From positions 334,100 through 398,099 of the forward strand of contig JADKCC010000010.1 in assembly GCA_016714785.1 (NCBI GenBank): DNA of 64,000 bases, given 5' to 3'. The notes under the pieces were generated by a model that had not been told where the DNA came from, searched no databases, and saw only the letters and a program-made list of their open reading frames with translations. This DNA is from Saprospiraceae bacterium (GTDB lineage: Bacteria; Bacteroidota; Bacteroidia; Chitinophagales; Saprospiraceae). Position numbers and translations under genes: made by a program. Positions 19,093 through 27,970 of this stretch are shown in pieces (the first letter of the stretch is position 1; the number at the start of each line of letters is the position of its first letter).

Positions 19093-19675
19093 TTAAAATT
19101 CTTCTTGCGAAAGCGATTCTTTTAATTCTTTAAATTCAGGTTGAATTCTTAAGAAAGCCAACATATCATATTTCAATATGTTTTCGATATCCTGAAAGCC
19201 TTTTTCGATGGAAAGATTCAAGTATTTTATTCCATCAGAAACATTTTCTTAATTTGAATAAGCACAAGCTAGTTTGAAATATAATTCAGGATATTCGGAC
19301 TGGCTTTTATTGCTTTCTTAAACGCCTTGATAGCTAAGTCAATATTATACAATTTCAAACTTTTCAATCCTTCTTGTTTGGCCACCAATGCTGGGGATTT
19401 CGGTTTTTTACCATAAGGAAGTAAGATATCATTGTAAAGATGATTTCCATTTTTCAACAAATCCACTTTTACTGCTAAATTATCATTAGCAAGCTTTGTT
19501 ATAAGTGTATAATCCACATCTTCACCTTCTATTCTTAATGCGAAATAGTGTTGAGTACCTAAAATGGAAGATTTTTTGACAATATTTGTCCGTTTACTTC
19601 TACGGTTTCCACTCCAGTCCAATTATTATGAAAACAAACAGATGTAGTCCCAACTTTAAGTTCTAAGTATTGCAT
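19093..19675 (-). pseudogene. TPR end-of-group-type protein, frameshifted
   Basis: Three frames make one protein of about 190 residues. It starts MQYLELKVGTTSVCFHNNW (19675), moves frame at an A6 run (T 19572-19577 on the plus strand), continues through GTQHYFALRIEGEDVDYTL and a TPR unit LKLYNIDLAIKAFKKAIKAS, shifts again near 19290 to PELYFKLACAYSN, meets an in-frame TAA (19249-19251), and ends with DMLAFLRIQPEFKELKESL to a stop at 19093. That ending matches the TPR end-of-group domain. Its start is 11 bases after sppA, so it was co-transcribed. Two lost bases and one nonsense change explain it. Confidence 0.65.
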
Positions 19676-19686
19676 TTGGTCACCTA

Positions 19687-21462
19687 TCAATCAAAACTAA
19701 AAATATAAGGCAACCTGGCAGTAGGCTCTTGCAATCTCATAATCGCCTTGAACTGTTTGTATTGATCCAGCATCTTGCGTTCTGCTTTGGTCGAGAAAAG
19801 ACTCATCACATCATCTTCACCATTGCCTTTTTGGATCTCTCGAATTATGGTAGTCATAAAGTCATCTTTTAAGAATGGATAGTCCACAGTTTTGTATTTT
19901 TCGATACCTGCTTTTTCAGCTGCTATCCGTATCGCATCATCCAGATTTCCCAACTCATCGACCAGTCCAATTTTTTGAGCTGCACGACCAGTCCATACAC
20001 GGCCTTGAGCGATTACCTTAGTACTATCAACTGACAATTTACGACCTTTGGACACTCTATCAATGAATAAATCGTAAATCTCCATCGTGGACTCTTGGAG
20101 CAAGGCTTTTTCTTTGTCTGATAGATTGATCATAGGACTAAATCCTGTTGCAAATTCATTGGTTTTTACTGTGTCAAAACGTACACCAATTTTATCATTC
20201 AATAGTTTGGTTGCATTCGGAAACATCATAAAAACACCAATAGATCCAGTCAGCGTATTGGGCTGTGCTACAATTCTGTCTGCTCCAGCAGCAATATAAT
20301 ATCCACCGGAAGCTGCATAATCTCCAAAGGATGCAATGACCGGTTTTCCAGCTTCCTTTATGCGTTCTAGTTCTCTCCAGATTACATCACTTGTAAATGC
20401 ATTGCCTCCAGGAGAGTTAACACGTAATACTACTGCTTTGATATTTTTATCATTTCTAATTTTAGTAAGCATTGAAATGTACTTTTTTTCGCTAATGACA
20501 CCAGAATCATCAGAACCATAAATGATCTCACCTTCAGCATGTATGATAGCTATTTTATCTTTTTCGCCACCGTCATCATCAATATCAGCCAATGTGTTGT
20601 ATTTGGAAAGTGTTACAGTTTTTAATTTTTTACCTTCTTTTACACCAAGTTTATTTCTTAAGAAATCATCCAATTGGTCTTTATAAAAAAGTGCATCTAC
20701 CAATCCATTTTCCAATGCTTTTTTGGCAGTTCGGCCTTCCATACCTTCTATGATCGTTTCTATTTTTTCTGGACTTAAGTTTCTATTTTTAGAAATTTGC
20801 TCTACCATTATAGATTTCATATCTTCCAAAAAAGTCCTTGTTTGCAATTTGTTAAAATCGCTCATTTCAGTAAGACGGAATGGTTCGGTGGCACTTTTAA
20901 AATTTCCAGCATAAAAAATATTCATCTCTACTCCGATCTTATCCAGCATATTTTTTAGAAATGGTATAGATGCTCCATATCCTTTGAGATCTACACCACC
21001 CTGTGGATTGATAAACATTGAGTCAGCTACGGAGCAGAGCATATAAGATGATTGGCTATGGCTATCAGCATAAGAGTAAATAAATTTGCCACTCTCTTTA
21101 AATTTAGCCAACCCTTCCATCAGACTTAATAAAGATGCTTGACCTACGCCTACAAAGTTATTTTCGATAAGGATTCCTTTTATTTTTTTATCTTTTGATG
21201 CAGCATCCAATAATTTAAGAATTCTGGTCAAACCTATTGCATCAGGAGAAGACTGCAGCAAGTCAGTAGGTTCTTGATTTATATTATCTGTTTTTTCAGG
21301 AATAAAATCTTCTAATTTTAATTTCAAAATAGAATTATCAGAATAAGTATCACTTTTTGCCATACCTGATATACCCATACCGATTAGGATAAAAATACAT
21401 AATGCAAATGCAGCAAAAACACCTAAACATGATGCAAAAAATGTAGGAAAGAATGATTTCAT
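19687..21462 (-). CDS. sppA: Signal peptide peptidase SppA, 67K type
   Basis: 591 residues, the long two-domain form. An N-terminal membrane anchor (SCLGVFAAFALCIFILIGMG) is followed by two ClpP-like crotonase folds. The catalytic serine is in FGDYAASGGYYIAAGAD in the second half, and the lysine partner is expected in the first half after SYADSHSQSSYML. It cleaves leftover signal peptides in the inner membrane. It leads a unit with the damaged TPR gene 11 bases downstream. Confidence 0.95.
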   Translation of the reverse strand: MKSFFPTFFASCLGVFAAFALCIFILIGMGISGMAKSDTYSDNSILKLKLEDFIPEKTDNINQEPTDLLQSSPDAIGLTRILKLLDAASKDKKIKGILIENNFVGVGQASLLSLMEGLAKFKESGKFIYSYADSHSQSSYMLCSVADSMFINPQGGVDLKGYGASIPFLKNMLDKIGVEMNIFYAGNFKSATEPFRLTEMSDFNKLQTRTFLEDMKSIMVEQISKNRNLSPEKIETIIEGMEGRTAKKALENGLVDALFYKDQLDDFLRNKLGVKEGKKLKTVTLSKYNTLADIDDDGGEKDKIAIIHAEGEIIYGSDDSGVISEKKYISMLTKIRNDKNIKAVVLRVNSPGGNAFTSDVIWRELERIKEAGKPVIASFGDYAASGGYYIAAGADRIVAQPNTLTGSIGVFMMFPNATKLLNDKIGVRFDTVKTNEFATGFSPMINLSDKEKALLQESTMEIYDLFIDRVSKGRKLSVDSTKVIAQGRVWTGRAAQKIGLVDELGNLDDAIRIAAEKAGIEKYKTVDYPFLKDDFMTTIIREIQKGNGEDDVMSLFSTKAERKMLDQYKQFKAIMRLQEPTARLPYIFSFD

Positions 21463-21653
21463 TAATTATTTATTTGAATTTATTTTTTAAAGTCACAAAA
21501 GTAAACAATTGGATGGCAAAAAGTTTTGTATAATCGTCAAATATCATCATTTTATCTATCAATTTAAGTTAAACGATATTTTTTTTATAGTTTTACTTTT
21601 TTAATCAATGAATTTTATACTTTTAACGCAAAATATTGATCTTGGACAGGTTG

Positions 21654-22142
21654 ATGATATGGTTGGATAACTCCATAAAATGGATTGGAGAAAAAAGTGC
21701 TTGGTTAAATCTCTGCCTTGTACTTCTTATTTGTTTGGATGTCATTCAGCGGTATATCTTTAATCAATCTCACAATGTCATTTTAGAACTGGAATGGCAT
21801 ATTTTTAGCTTAGTATTTTTATTAGGGAGTGCTTATACTTTGCAGATGGATAAACATGTAAGAGTAGATGTGTTTTACCATAAATTTAATGCCAAGACGA
21901 AAGCAATAGTGGATATTTTAGGCTCTGTTTTTTTGTTGATTCCTTGGTGTATCGTTGGCTTTATTACTTGTTACAAATATGCTTCCAATTCATTTTACAT
22001 CAAAGAAAATTCCCCTAATCCAGGAGGATTGCCGGCATGGTATGTGATAAAATATTGTATTGTGTTGTGCTTCGTTTTGTTAATGGTTCAGGGTTTTTTA
22101 TTAATTTATAAAAAGTTAAAATTAATAAAAAATGAATCTTGA
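21654..22142 (+). CDS. TRAP transporter small permease (DctQ-like)
   Basis: About 162 residues with four membrane helices and the family pattern ELEWHIFSLVFLLGSAYTL followed by HVRVDVFYHKF. It forms the permease with the large subunit, with which it overlaps by 11 bases. The frame opens at a TTG at 21636, but the ATG at 21654 (MIWLDNSIKW) is the more likely start. No DctP substrate-binding gene is next to it. Confidence 0.85.
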   Translation: MIWLDNSIKWIGEKSAWLNLCLVLLICLDVIQRYIFNQSHNVILELEWHIFSLVFLLGSAYTLQMDKHVRVDVFYHKFNAKTKAIVDILGSVFLLIPWCIVGFITCYKYASNSFYIKENSPNPGGLPAWYVIKYCIVLCFVLLMVQGFLLIYKKLKLIKNES

Positions 22143-23433
22143 ATTAATAGCTATTTTCCTTTTTTGCGTGATATTTTTACTGTTATTGACTGGATATCCT
22201 GTGGCATTCATTTTAGGAGGGTTATCTGTATTGGTAGGTGTGTTTTTTGTCCCAGATTTTCTTGATTTCCTCCCATTACGGATTATGGGTACGTTGCAAA
22301 ATTACGTTTTACTGGCAGTACCGCTGTTCGTTTTCATGGGGCTAACGCTCGAAAAATCTGGAATTGCCGAAGAACTATTGCGCGCCATGGGTGTAATGTT
22401 TGGAAAAGTCAAGGGCGGACTCGCTTTGTCGGTGGTGGTGGTTGGTACTTTGCTTGCTGCATCTACCGGGATAGTTGGAGCTACTGTTATTTCTATGGGT
22501 TTGATTAGCCTACCTATCATGTTGAAAAAAGGCTATTCTGTCCCATTAGCCACAGGTGTTATAGCGAGTTCGGGTACGTTAGGACAAATCATTCCTCCAT
22601 CTGTTGTATTGGTCTTGTTGGGTAGTGTACTAAATGTTCCAGTGGGAGATTTATTTAGGGCTGCCATCGTGCCGGGTATGTTAATTGTAATAGCATATAT
22701 CATATATATTGTAATTTACGCTAATTTGTTTCCAGCAAAAGCACCTGCACTGCCTGAAGAAGAAATTAGATTGTTCCGAGCTGAAAATTATAAAGCAAAA
22801 CTGCTTAAGTCTTTTTTGTATCCTATGGTTTTGATTTTATCTGTTTTGGGTGTCATATTTGCAGGCATCGCCTCCCCAACAGAAGCTGCGGCTGTTGGAG
22901 CATTGGGCGCTATCGTTTTGACCATGTTTCAGCGTAAAATGTCTTGGGCATTATTAAGTGCAGTTTCAAAAGAAACCACTCATCTTACTTCTATGGTGTT
23001 TATGATTCTCTTGGGAGCCACAACATTTTCTTTGGTATTCAGAGGTTTAGGTGGAGATAAGATGCTTGTAAATTTAATTGAATCTGGTAATCTTTCTGCC
23101 AATCATTTTCTCATTTTAGTCATGTTTGTTGTTTTTATCGCAGGTTTTTTCATCGATTTTATAGAAATAATTTTCATCATTGTACCTATCGTTGCACCTA
23201 TTTTTGCAAAGTTTCAGATGGATCCGCTTTGGATAGGAATATTATTGGCACTCAATCTCCAAACTTCCTTTTTAACGCCACCATTTGGATTTGCCTTATT
23301 TTACCTTAAAGGAGTGGCACCACCAGAAGTAAAAACCACAGATATTTATAAAGGGGTATTGCCATTTATTTTGATTCAAATTTTGGTTTTAGTTTTAGCC
23401 ATTCTTTTTCCTGCAATAATTTTATCCAAATAA
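22132..23433 (+). CDS. TRAP transporter large permease (DctM-like)
   Basis: 433 residues with about twelve membrane helices. Typical DctM stretches are GYPVAFILGGLSVLVG, GTLGQIIPPSVVLVLLG, ASPTEAAAVGALGAIV and NLQTSFLTPPFGFALFYLKG. It imports an organic acid using a sodium gradient and needs a periplasmic binding protein, which must be encoded elsewhere. Tightly coupled to the small permease gene. Convergent with the 3D-domain gene 28 bases away. Confidence 0.93.
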   Translation: MNLELIAIFLFCVIFLLLLTGYPVAFILGGLSVLVGVFFVPDFLDFLPLRIMGTLQNYVLLAVPLFVFMGLTLEKSGIAEELLRAMGVMFGKVKGGLALSVVVVGTLLAASTGIVGATVISMGLISLPIMLKKGYSVPLATGVIASSGTLGQIIPPSVVLVLLGSVLNVPVGDLFRAAIVPGMLIVIAYIIYIVIYANLFPAKAPALPEEEIRLFRAENYKAKLLKSFLYPMVLILSVLGVIFAGIASPTEAAAVGALGAIVLTMFQRKMSWALLSAVSKETTHLTSMVFMILLGATTFSLVFRGLGGDKMLVNLIESGNLSANHFLILVMFVVFIAGFFIDFIEIIFIIVPIVAPIFAKFQMDPLWIGILLALNLQTSFLTPPFGFALFYLKGVAPPEVKTTDIYKGVLPFILIQILVLVLAILFPAIILSK

Positions 23434-23460
23434 TTGACTTCAAATTATCAATAGGTTAAG

Positions 23461-23817
23461 TCATTTTTCATCATCTGCTTTTCGACAATGACATTGGATT
23501 TGGTTTTTTTTCTTGCCTTTGTAAAATACATCAATGGTTTTTTCATGTCTTTGTCCCATTACATCTAATACTTTATATACACCAGCCCAAGGGCAATTAA
23601 AAAGCGCTATTTTCGATTTCAGAGGATATTTAAATAAGAGATCTCTTGAAATAGCTACGAATGGTTCTTTGATTTTGAAAGTGTTTTGACCTGTAGCAGT
23701 TCTACCTTTGATTTTATAGGTTATTACCTTTACTGTATCAAACGTAATAGCGTCTTGCCCATACGAATAAACGTTGTTTAGAAGAAGCATAAACAATATG
23801 GATGTAATATAATGCAT
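23461..23817 (-). CDS. Secreted 3D / double-psi-barrel domain protein
   Basis: 118 residues from the ATG at 23817. MHYITSILFMLLLNNVYSYG is a signal peptide. The mature part has FVAISRDLLFKYPLKSKI, then GVYKVLDVMGQRHEKTIDVF, matching the 3D domain (double-psi barrel with conserved aspartates, PF06725) seen in cell-wall lytic proteins. The longer frame start at 23880 would place residues before the signal peptide, so it was rejected. Function in the periplasm is inferred. Confidence 0.65.
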   Translation of the reverse strand: MHYITSILFMLLLNNVYSYGQDAITFDTVKVITYKIKGRTATGQNTFKIKEPFVAISRDLLFKYPLKSKIALFNCPWAGVYKVLDVMGQRHEKTIDVFYKGKKKNQIQCHCRKADDEK

Positions 23818-23910
23818 TGCTTGTGAATTCTCAAGCTTATAAAATGGTAAAACAATACAATTATAAATCCGTGTACTCAATGGATATTTTTAGTTCTTTA
23901 GCCAAGGCTT

Positions 23911-24936
23911 TTACCCAAACAAAGTCCCCACAACATGAGGTGGAACTTTCCCAATATGTTTATACGCTTTAGCCGTTGCTTCTCTACCTCTAGGCGTCCT
24001 TTGGATGTATCCTTCCATGATTAAGAATGGTTCGTGAACTTCTTCTATAGTACCTGACTCTTCTCCAACAGCTGTAGCAATGGTACTAATACCTACAGGT
24101 CCACCTTTGAATTTTTCAATAATGGTCGTAAGTATCCGATTGTCCATCTCATCTAGACCGCTTTCATCTACATTGAGTGCATCCAACCCATATCTAGCGA
24201 TTTCTTTATCAATATTGCCATTGCCTTTGATCTGAGCAAAATCTCGGATTCTTCTCAACAAAGCATTGGCTATCCTAGGTGTGCCGCGACTTCTACCTGC
24301 AATTTCACTAGCGCCATCTTCATTTATTTCTACTCCTAGTATTTCGGCACTCCTAAATAATATTTTTTTTAATGTTAACACATCATAATAATCCAAAAGA
24401 AAAGATATCCCAAATCTTGCTCTCATAGGCGCGGTAAGTAATCCCATCCTAGTGGTGGCACCTACTAGTGTAAACGGATTGAGATTGATTTGAATACTGC
24501 GTGCATTTGGTCCCGAATCTATCATAATATCTATTCTGTAATCTTCCATGGCAGAATAAAGATATTCCTCAACCACATTATTTAGCCTATGAATTTCGTC
24601 TATAAAGAGTACATCACCTTCTTCGAGTCCAGTTAATAATCCAGCCAAATCTCCAGGTTTTTCCAGTACAGGTCCCGAAGTGATTTTCATGTTAGTCTCT
24701 AATTCATTGGCTATAATGTAAGATAAAGTGGTTTTGCCAAGACCAGGAGGACCATGAAGTAACACATGATCTAAAGCTTCTTCGCGCATTTTAGCTGCTT
24801 TGATGAAGATGTTTAGATTTTCTACAATCTTGGGTTGTCCATGAAATTCCAATAAGTCCTTGGGCCTTAATGCTTTTTCAACTTGTTTGTCCTCGGGTTT
24901 GAAGTGAGCTTGTGTTGGGTCCAGATTTTGATTCAT
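23911..24936 (-). CDS. ruvB: Holliday junction branch-migration helicase RuvB
   Basis: 341 residues, full length. Walker A GPPGLGKTTLSYIIA, Walker B GDVLFIDEIHRLN, the sensor/arginine region TTRMGLLTAPMRARFGISF and the winged-helix C-terminus (YIQRTPRGREATAKAYKHIG) are all in place. It drives branch migration with RuvA, which is not in this window. The HesB/IscA gene is 19 bases upstream on the same strand, so the two may share a transcript. Confidence 0.97.
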   Translation of the reverse strand: MNQNLDPTQAHFKPEDKQVEKALRPKDLLEFHGQPKIVENLNIFIKAAKMREEALDHVLLHGPPGLGKTTLSYIIANELETNMKITSGPVLEKPGDLAGLLTGLEEGDVLFIDEIHRLNNVVEEYLYSAMEDYRIDIMIDSGPNARSIQINLNPFTLVGATTRMGLLTAPMRARFGISFLLDYYDVLTLKKILFRSAEILGVEINEDGASEIAGRSRGTPRIANALLRRIRDFAQIKGNGNIDKEIARYGLDALNVDESGLDEMDNRILTTIIEKFKGGPVGISTIATAVGEESGTIEEVHEPFLIMEGYIQRTPRGREATAKAYKHIGKVPPHVVGTLFG

Positions 24937-24955
24937 TCAGGTTTTAATATACTAA

Positions 24956-25309
24956 TTATGCTGAAAATGAAGTGCCACAACCACAAGTATCTTTGGCATT
25001 TGGATTAGAAAACGTAAATCCTCTATTATTTAATCCATCTATCCAGTCGATTTCCATACCTAATAGATAGATAGCATGAGATTTTTCCATGAAAACTTTA
25101 AATCCTTCCATTTCGTACACATCATCTTTATCCTTTTGTACATCAAATCCCAAGACATAACTAAATCCTGAACATCCACCACCTTTAACACCGATGCGCA
25201 AACCATGTTCTTCAGAAAGATTTTGTTCTTGGTGTATCCTTCTCAATTGATTTAGAGCACCTTGTGTAAGTGTGATTGGCTTGTTTTGGACTTCTGTTGC
25301 TATAGACAT
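24956..25309 (-). CDS. HesB/IscA-family iron-sulfur assembly protein
   Basis: 117 residues. The three conserved cysteines are present: one in VKGGGCSGFSYVLGF and two in the C-terminal DTCGCGTSFSA. A-type carriers bring Fe-S clusters to target proteins. The stop is 19 bases from the ruvB start. Fe-S enzymes encoded in this window (the ferredoxin oxidoreductase operon) would be potential clients, but that is only inference. Confidence 0.92.
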   Translation of the reverse strand: MSIATEVQNKPITLTQGALNQLRRIHQEQNLSEEHGLRIGVKGGGCSGFSYVLGFDVQKDKDDVYEMEGFKVFMEKSHAIYLLGMEIDWIDGLNNRGFTFSNPNAKDTCGCGTSFSA

Positions 25310-25473
25310 AAATAGTGTTTATTAAAATTTATTGCAAAAATAATCAAGATTTGTTTTAAATATCTGATAATTGTTCAATATTTGAAACTTTAAACACAAT
25401 TGGCATCTAAATAGTTTATGTACCGATACAAATTCTAAATTTGTCAAATGACAAACTAATATTTATAATATAA

Positions 25474-25980
25474 ATGGAAAGTTTTTTTGAAATATTAAAG
25501 TACAGCATACCAGCATTAATTGTTTTTATTACGGTGTTTTATCTTTTCCGAAATTTTTTAAATCAACAATACCAAATGGAAGCGTTGAAATACAGGCAAT
25601 CCCAAGGCAAAGAAATCATACCATTAAAATTGCAAGCGTACGAGCGTCTGATGATGCTTTGCGAGCGGATATCTTTAGATCATCTTGCTTACCGATTATT
25701 GCATCCTGACATGGGTGTGTCAGAACTGCGCAATGCTATGCTTATAGCCATACAGCAAGAATACGAACATAATGTTACACAACAAGTATATGTAAGTGAG
25801 AGCCTTTGGAAAATAATACAAATTGCCAAAGACCAAATGCAAACTGTAATATCTGAAGCCAATGGCTCTACCAATGGAGAGTTTCTCAATGATATTAGAC
25901 AAAAATTGATAAATGCAAAAGCGGATCCTGTTTCTTATGCAAAATCAGCAGTAAGAAATGAAGCAGAATTATTAATGTAA
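25474..25980 (+). CDS. Bacteroidota-conserved membrane-anchored protein (DUF7935-like)
   Basis: 168 residues. One N-terminal membrane helix (IPALIVFITVFYLFRNFL) is followed by a cytoplasmic helical domain with the conserved LKLQAYERLMMLCERISLDH stretch and EYEHNVTQQVYVS. I recognise it as a conserved Bacteroidota family without known function; the DUF number is from memory. A TAAATTTG -7-like element lies at 25436-25443. The 5'-nucleotidase genes follow after 11 bases, so they are likely one operon. Confidence 0.7.
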   Translation: MESFFEILKYSIPALIVFITVFYLFRNFLNQQYQMEALKYRQSQGKEIIPLKLQAYERLMMLCERISLDHLAYRLLHPDMGVSELRNAMLIAIQQEYEHNVTQQVYVSESLWKIIQIAKDQMQTVISEANGSTNGEFLNDIRQKLINAKADPVSYAKSAVRNEAELLM

Positions 25981-25991
25981 TCTATACAAAA

Positions 25992-26726
25992 ATGAAGTAC
26001 CTTTATTTATTATTTTTACTAGCATTTTTATCTTGTAGTAAACAATATCATCTTGCTGATGTAAAGAATAGGACTTACCGAATTGAGAAGGCTTCTTTTC
26101 CTGTTGATGTCAAAGTTGCATCTATGATTGAGCCTTACAAGCTCAAGCTCGATGAAACGATGAATGAAGTGATTTCCTATTCTGATATCGAATTGGTAAA
26201 AGGGAAACCCACTTCATCACTTACAAATTGGTTCACGGATGTTTTATTGGATGCAACTCAGAAATTAGTGAGTGATCCTATAGATTTTGCTGTGCAAAAT
26301 TACGGTGGTATAAGATTGCCTGCTATACCAAAAGGTGATATTTCGGTAGGCAAGATATACGAATTGATGCCTTTTGACAATGTCATGTATATTATGGAGT
26401 TAGAGGGCAGCATTGTTCAGATGTTTTTTGATCGGATGGCAGAATCAGGAGGATGGCCCGTTAGTAGAAATGTTTATTTTGAAATAAGTTATGGTAAAGC
26501 AAAAAATATTCAAATAAAAGGAGTGCCACTTGATACAAATAAGATTTATACCGTAGCGATTCCTGACTATGTAGCAAATGGTGGGGACAATATGACTTTC
26601 CTTAAGGATGCTAAATCGAACAATACTGGTGCTTTGATCAGAGATATGATCATAAGCCACCTTAGAGAAAACAAGTTGAAAGGCATCCATATACAACCAA
26701 ATTTAGAAAAAAGAATCATAGATTAA
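25992..26726 (+). CDS. 5'-nucleotidase C-terminal domain lipoprotein
   Basis: 244 residues. Lipobox LAFLSCSKQ. The rest is the substrate-binding C-terminal domain of UshA-type nucleotidases, with FAVQNYGGIRLPAIPKGD and TVAIPDYVANGGDNMTFL. In most bacteria this domain is fused behind the metallophosphoesterase domain. Here it is its own lipoprotein, and the catalytic half is encoded two bases downstream. The pair probably works together outside the inner membrane on nucleotides. Confidence 0.85.
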   Translation: MKYLYLLFLLAFLSCSKQYHLADVKNRTYRIEKASFPVDVKVASMIEPYKLKLDETMNEVISYSDIELVKGKPTSSLTNWFTDVLLDATQKLVSDPIDFAVQNYGGIRLPAIPKGDISVGKIYELMPFDNVMYIMELEGSIVQMFFDRMAESGGWPVSRNVYFEISYGKAKNIQIKGVPLDTNKIYTVAIPDYVANGGDNMTFLKDAKSNNTGALIRDMIISHLRENKLKGIHIQPNLEKRIID

Positions 26727-26728
26727 TC

Positions 26729-27661
26729 ATGAATAGACGGTCATTTATTAAGAACACGACTTATTCGGGGCTCATATTGACCTATGGTGCCTATCCATTA
26801 ATCGCAGCTGCGGATGCTCCAGAAATAACACAACTCACTATCCTTCATACCAATGATGTGCATAGTAGAATTGATCCGTTCCCTATGGATGGTGGCAAAA
26901 ATGAAGGATTGGGTGGCGCTGCAAAACGGGCAACATTAATCAAAAGGATCAGAGCGGAACAGAAAAATGTATTGCTACTTGACGCAGGTGATATCTTTCA
27001 AGGTACTCCATACTTTAATTTTTTTGGAGGTGAAATAGAGATGAAATTGATGTCAGAAATGGGCTATGATGCCGCTACTATTGGAAATCATGATTTTGAT
27101 GGTGGTATTGATGGACTTGATAGGCAGCTGGTGCATGCCAATTTCCCGCTTTTGATTACAAACTACAATTTTGACAATACACTACTTAAAGGAAAAACCA
27201 AAGAATATAGTATCTTCCATAAAGGTGGATTAAAGATAGGTGTTTTTGGTATAGGTATTGAGTTGAATGGATTGGTACCAAAATCACTTTATAAAGATAC
27301 CATATATACAGATCCTATTGTCGCTGCTGAAAAATGGGCTTCCTATCTTAAGCATGAAGAAAAATGTGATTATGTCATTTGTCTATCTCATTTAGGGTAC
27401 AAATATGGGCCAAATGAAAATAAGGTTTCTGATAGATACCTTGCAGAAAATAGTGCCAATATTGACTTGATAATAGGAGGGCATACCCACACTTTTTTAA
27501 AGGAACCCGATAAGCTCAAAAATAGGGTAGGAAACCCAGTTTTGATCAATCAAGTTGGCTGGGCTGGTATAGTCTTAGGAAGACTAGATATCTATTTCGA
27601 GCGCAATAAAAAAGGTACTTGTGTGACCTGTAAAAACATCCTTGTTGGTACCAATTCATAA
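26729..27661 (+). CDS. 5'-nucleotidase catalytic metallophosphoesterase
   Basis: 310 residues. The N-terminus MNRRSFIKNTTYSGLILTYG resembles a Tat signal (RRSFIK). Metallophosphoesterase motifs follow: LHTNDVHSRIDPFP, DAGDIFQGTPYF, IGNHDFDGG and GGHTHTFL. It lacks the C-terminal domain, which is the preceding gene. It should hydrolyse nucleotides or related phosphoesters in the periplasm. Confidence 0.9.
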   Translation: MNRRSFIKNTTYSGLILTYGAYPLIAAADAPEITQLTILHTNDVHSRIDPFPMDGGKNEGLGGAAKRATLIKRIRAEQKNVLLLDAGDIFQGTPYFNFFGGEIEMKLMSEMGYDAATIGNHDFDGGIDGLDRQLVHANFPLLITNYNFDNTLLKGKTKEYSIFHKGGLKIGVFGIGIELNGLVPKSLYKDTIYTDPIVAAEKWASYLKHEEKCDYVICLSHLGYKYGPNENKVSDRYLAENSANIDLIIGGHTHTFLKEPDKLKNRVGNPVLINQVGWAGIVLGRLDIYFERNKKGTCVTCKNILVGTNS

Positions 27662-27970
27662 ACCCTTATAAGGTCAGTTCTTTATTTATTATCATAATAT
27701 GTATGATTTAAAGTATTGATTTTTAGTATATATTGTAATTGTGAAAAGTAAATATATCTCTATGACAATGAGTTCTTTATGATGAAAAAAAATATATAAA
27801 AATTAATGTCCATTAGTTTTTTTATCTTTGAAAAAAGTATCACTTTTGCGTCATTCCCGAAATTACGATCCTAAAGTGTACTGAGGATTTTGTGAAGGCT
27901 TACCGAATACCAAAAACCGGTTAGCTGGGTGATTGGAACATAATTTTTTTATAATTTTTTACTTTTTAGA
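27662..27970 (+). other. dnaA upstream region
   Basis: About 310 AT-rich bases. TATCTTTG at 27823-27830 is a -7-like element, which would give a leader of about 135 bases. ACCGGTT-type symmetry occurs near 27920. I see no TTATCCACA-like DnaA boxes, so there is no visible origin here. Confidence 0.45.

Noticed and set aside
27662..27970. Origin of replication next to dnaA
   Set aside because: No DnaA-box-like 9-mers or AT-rich repeated 13-mers in suitable order were found.
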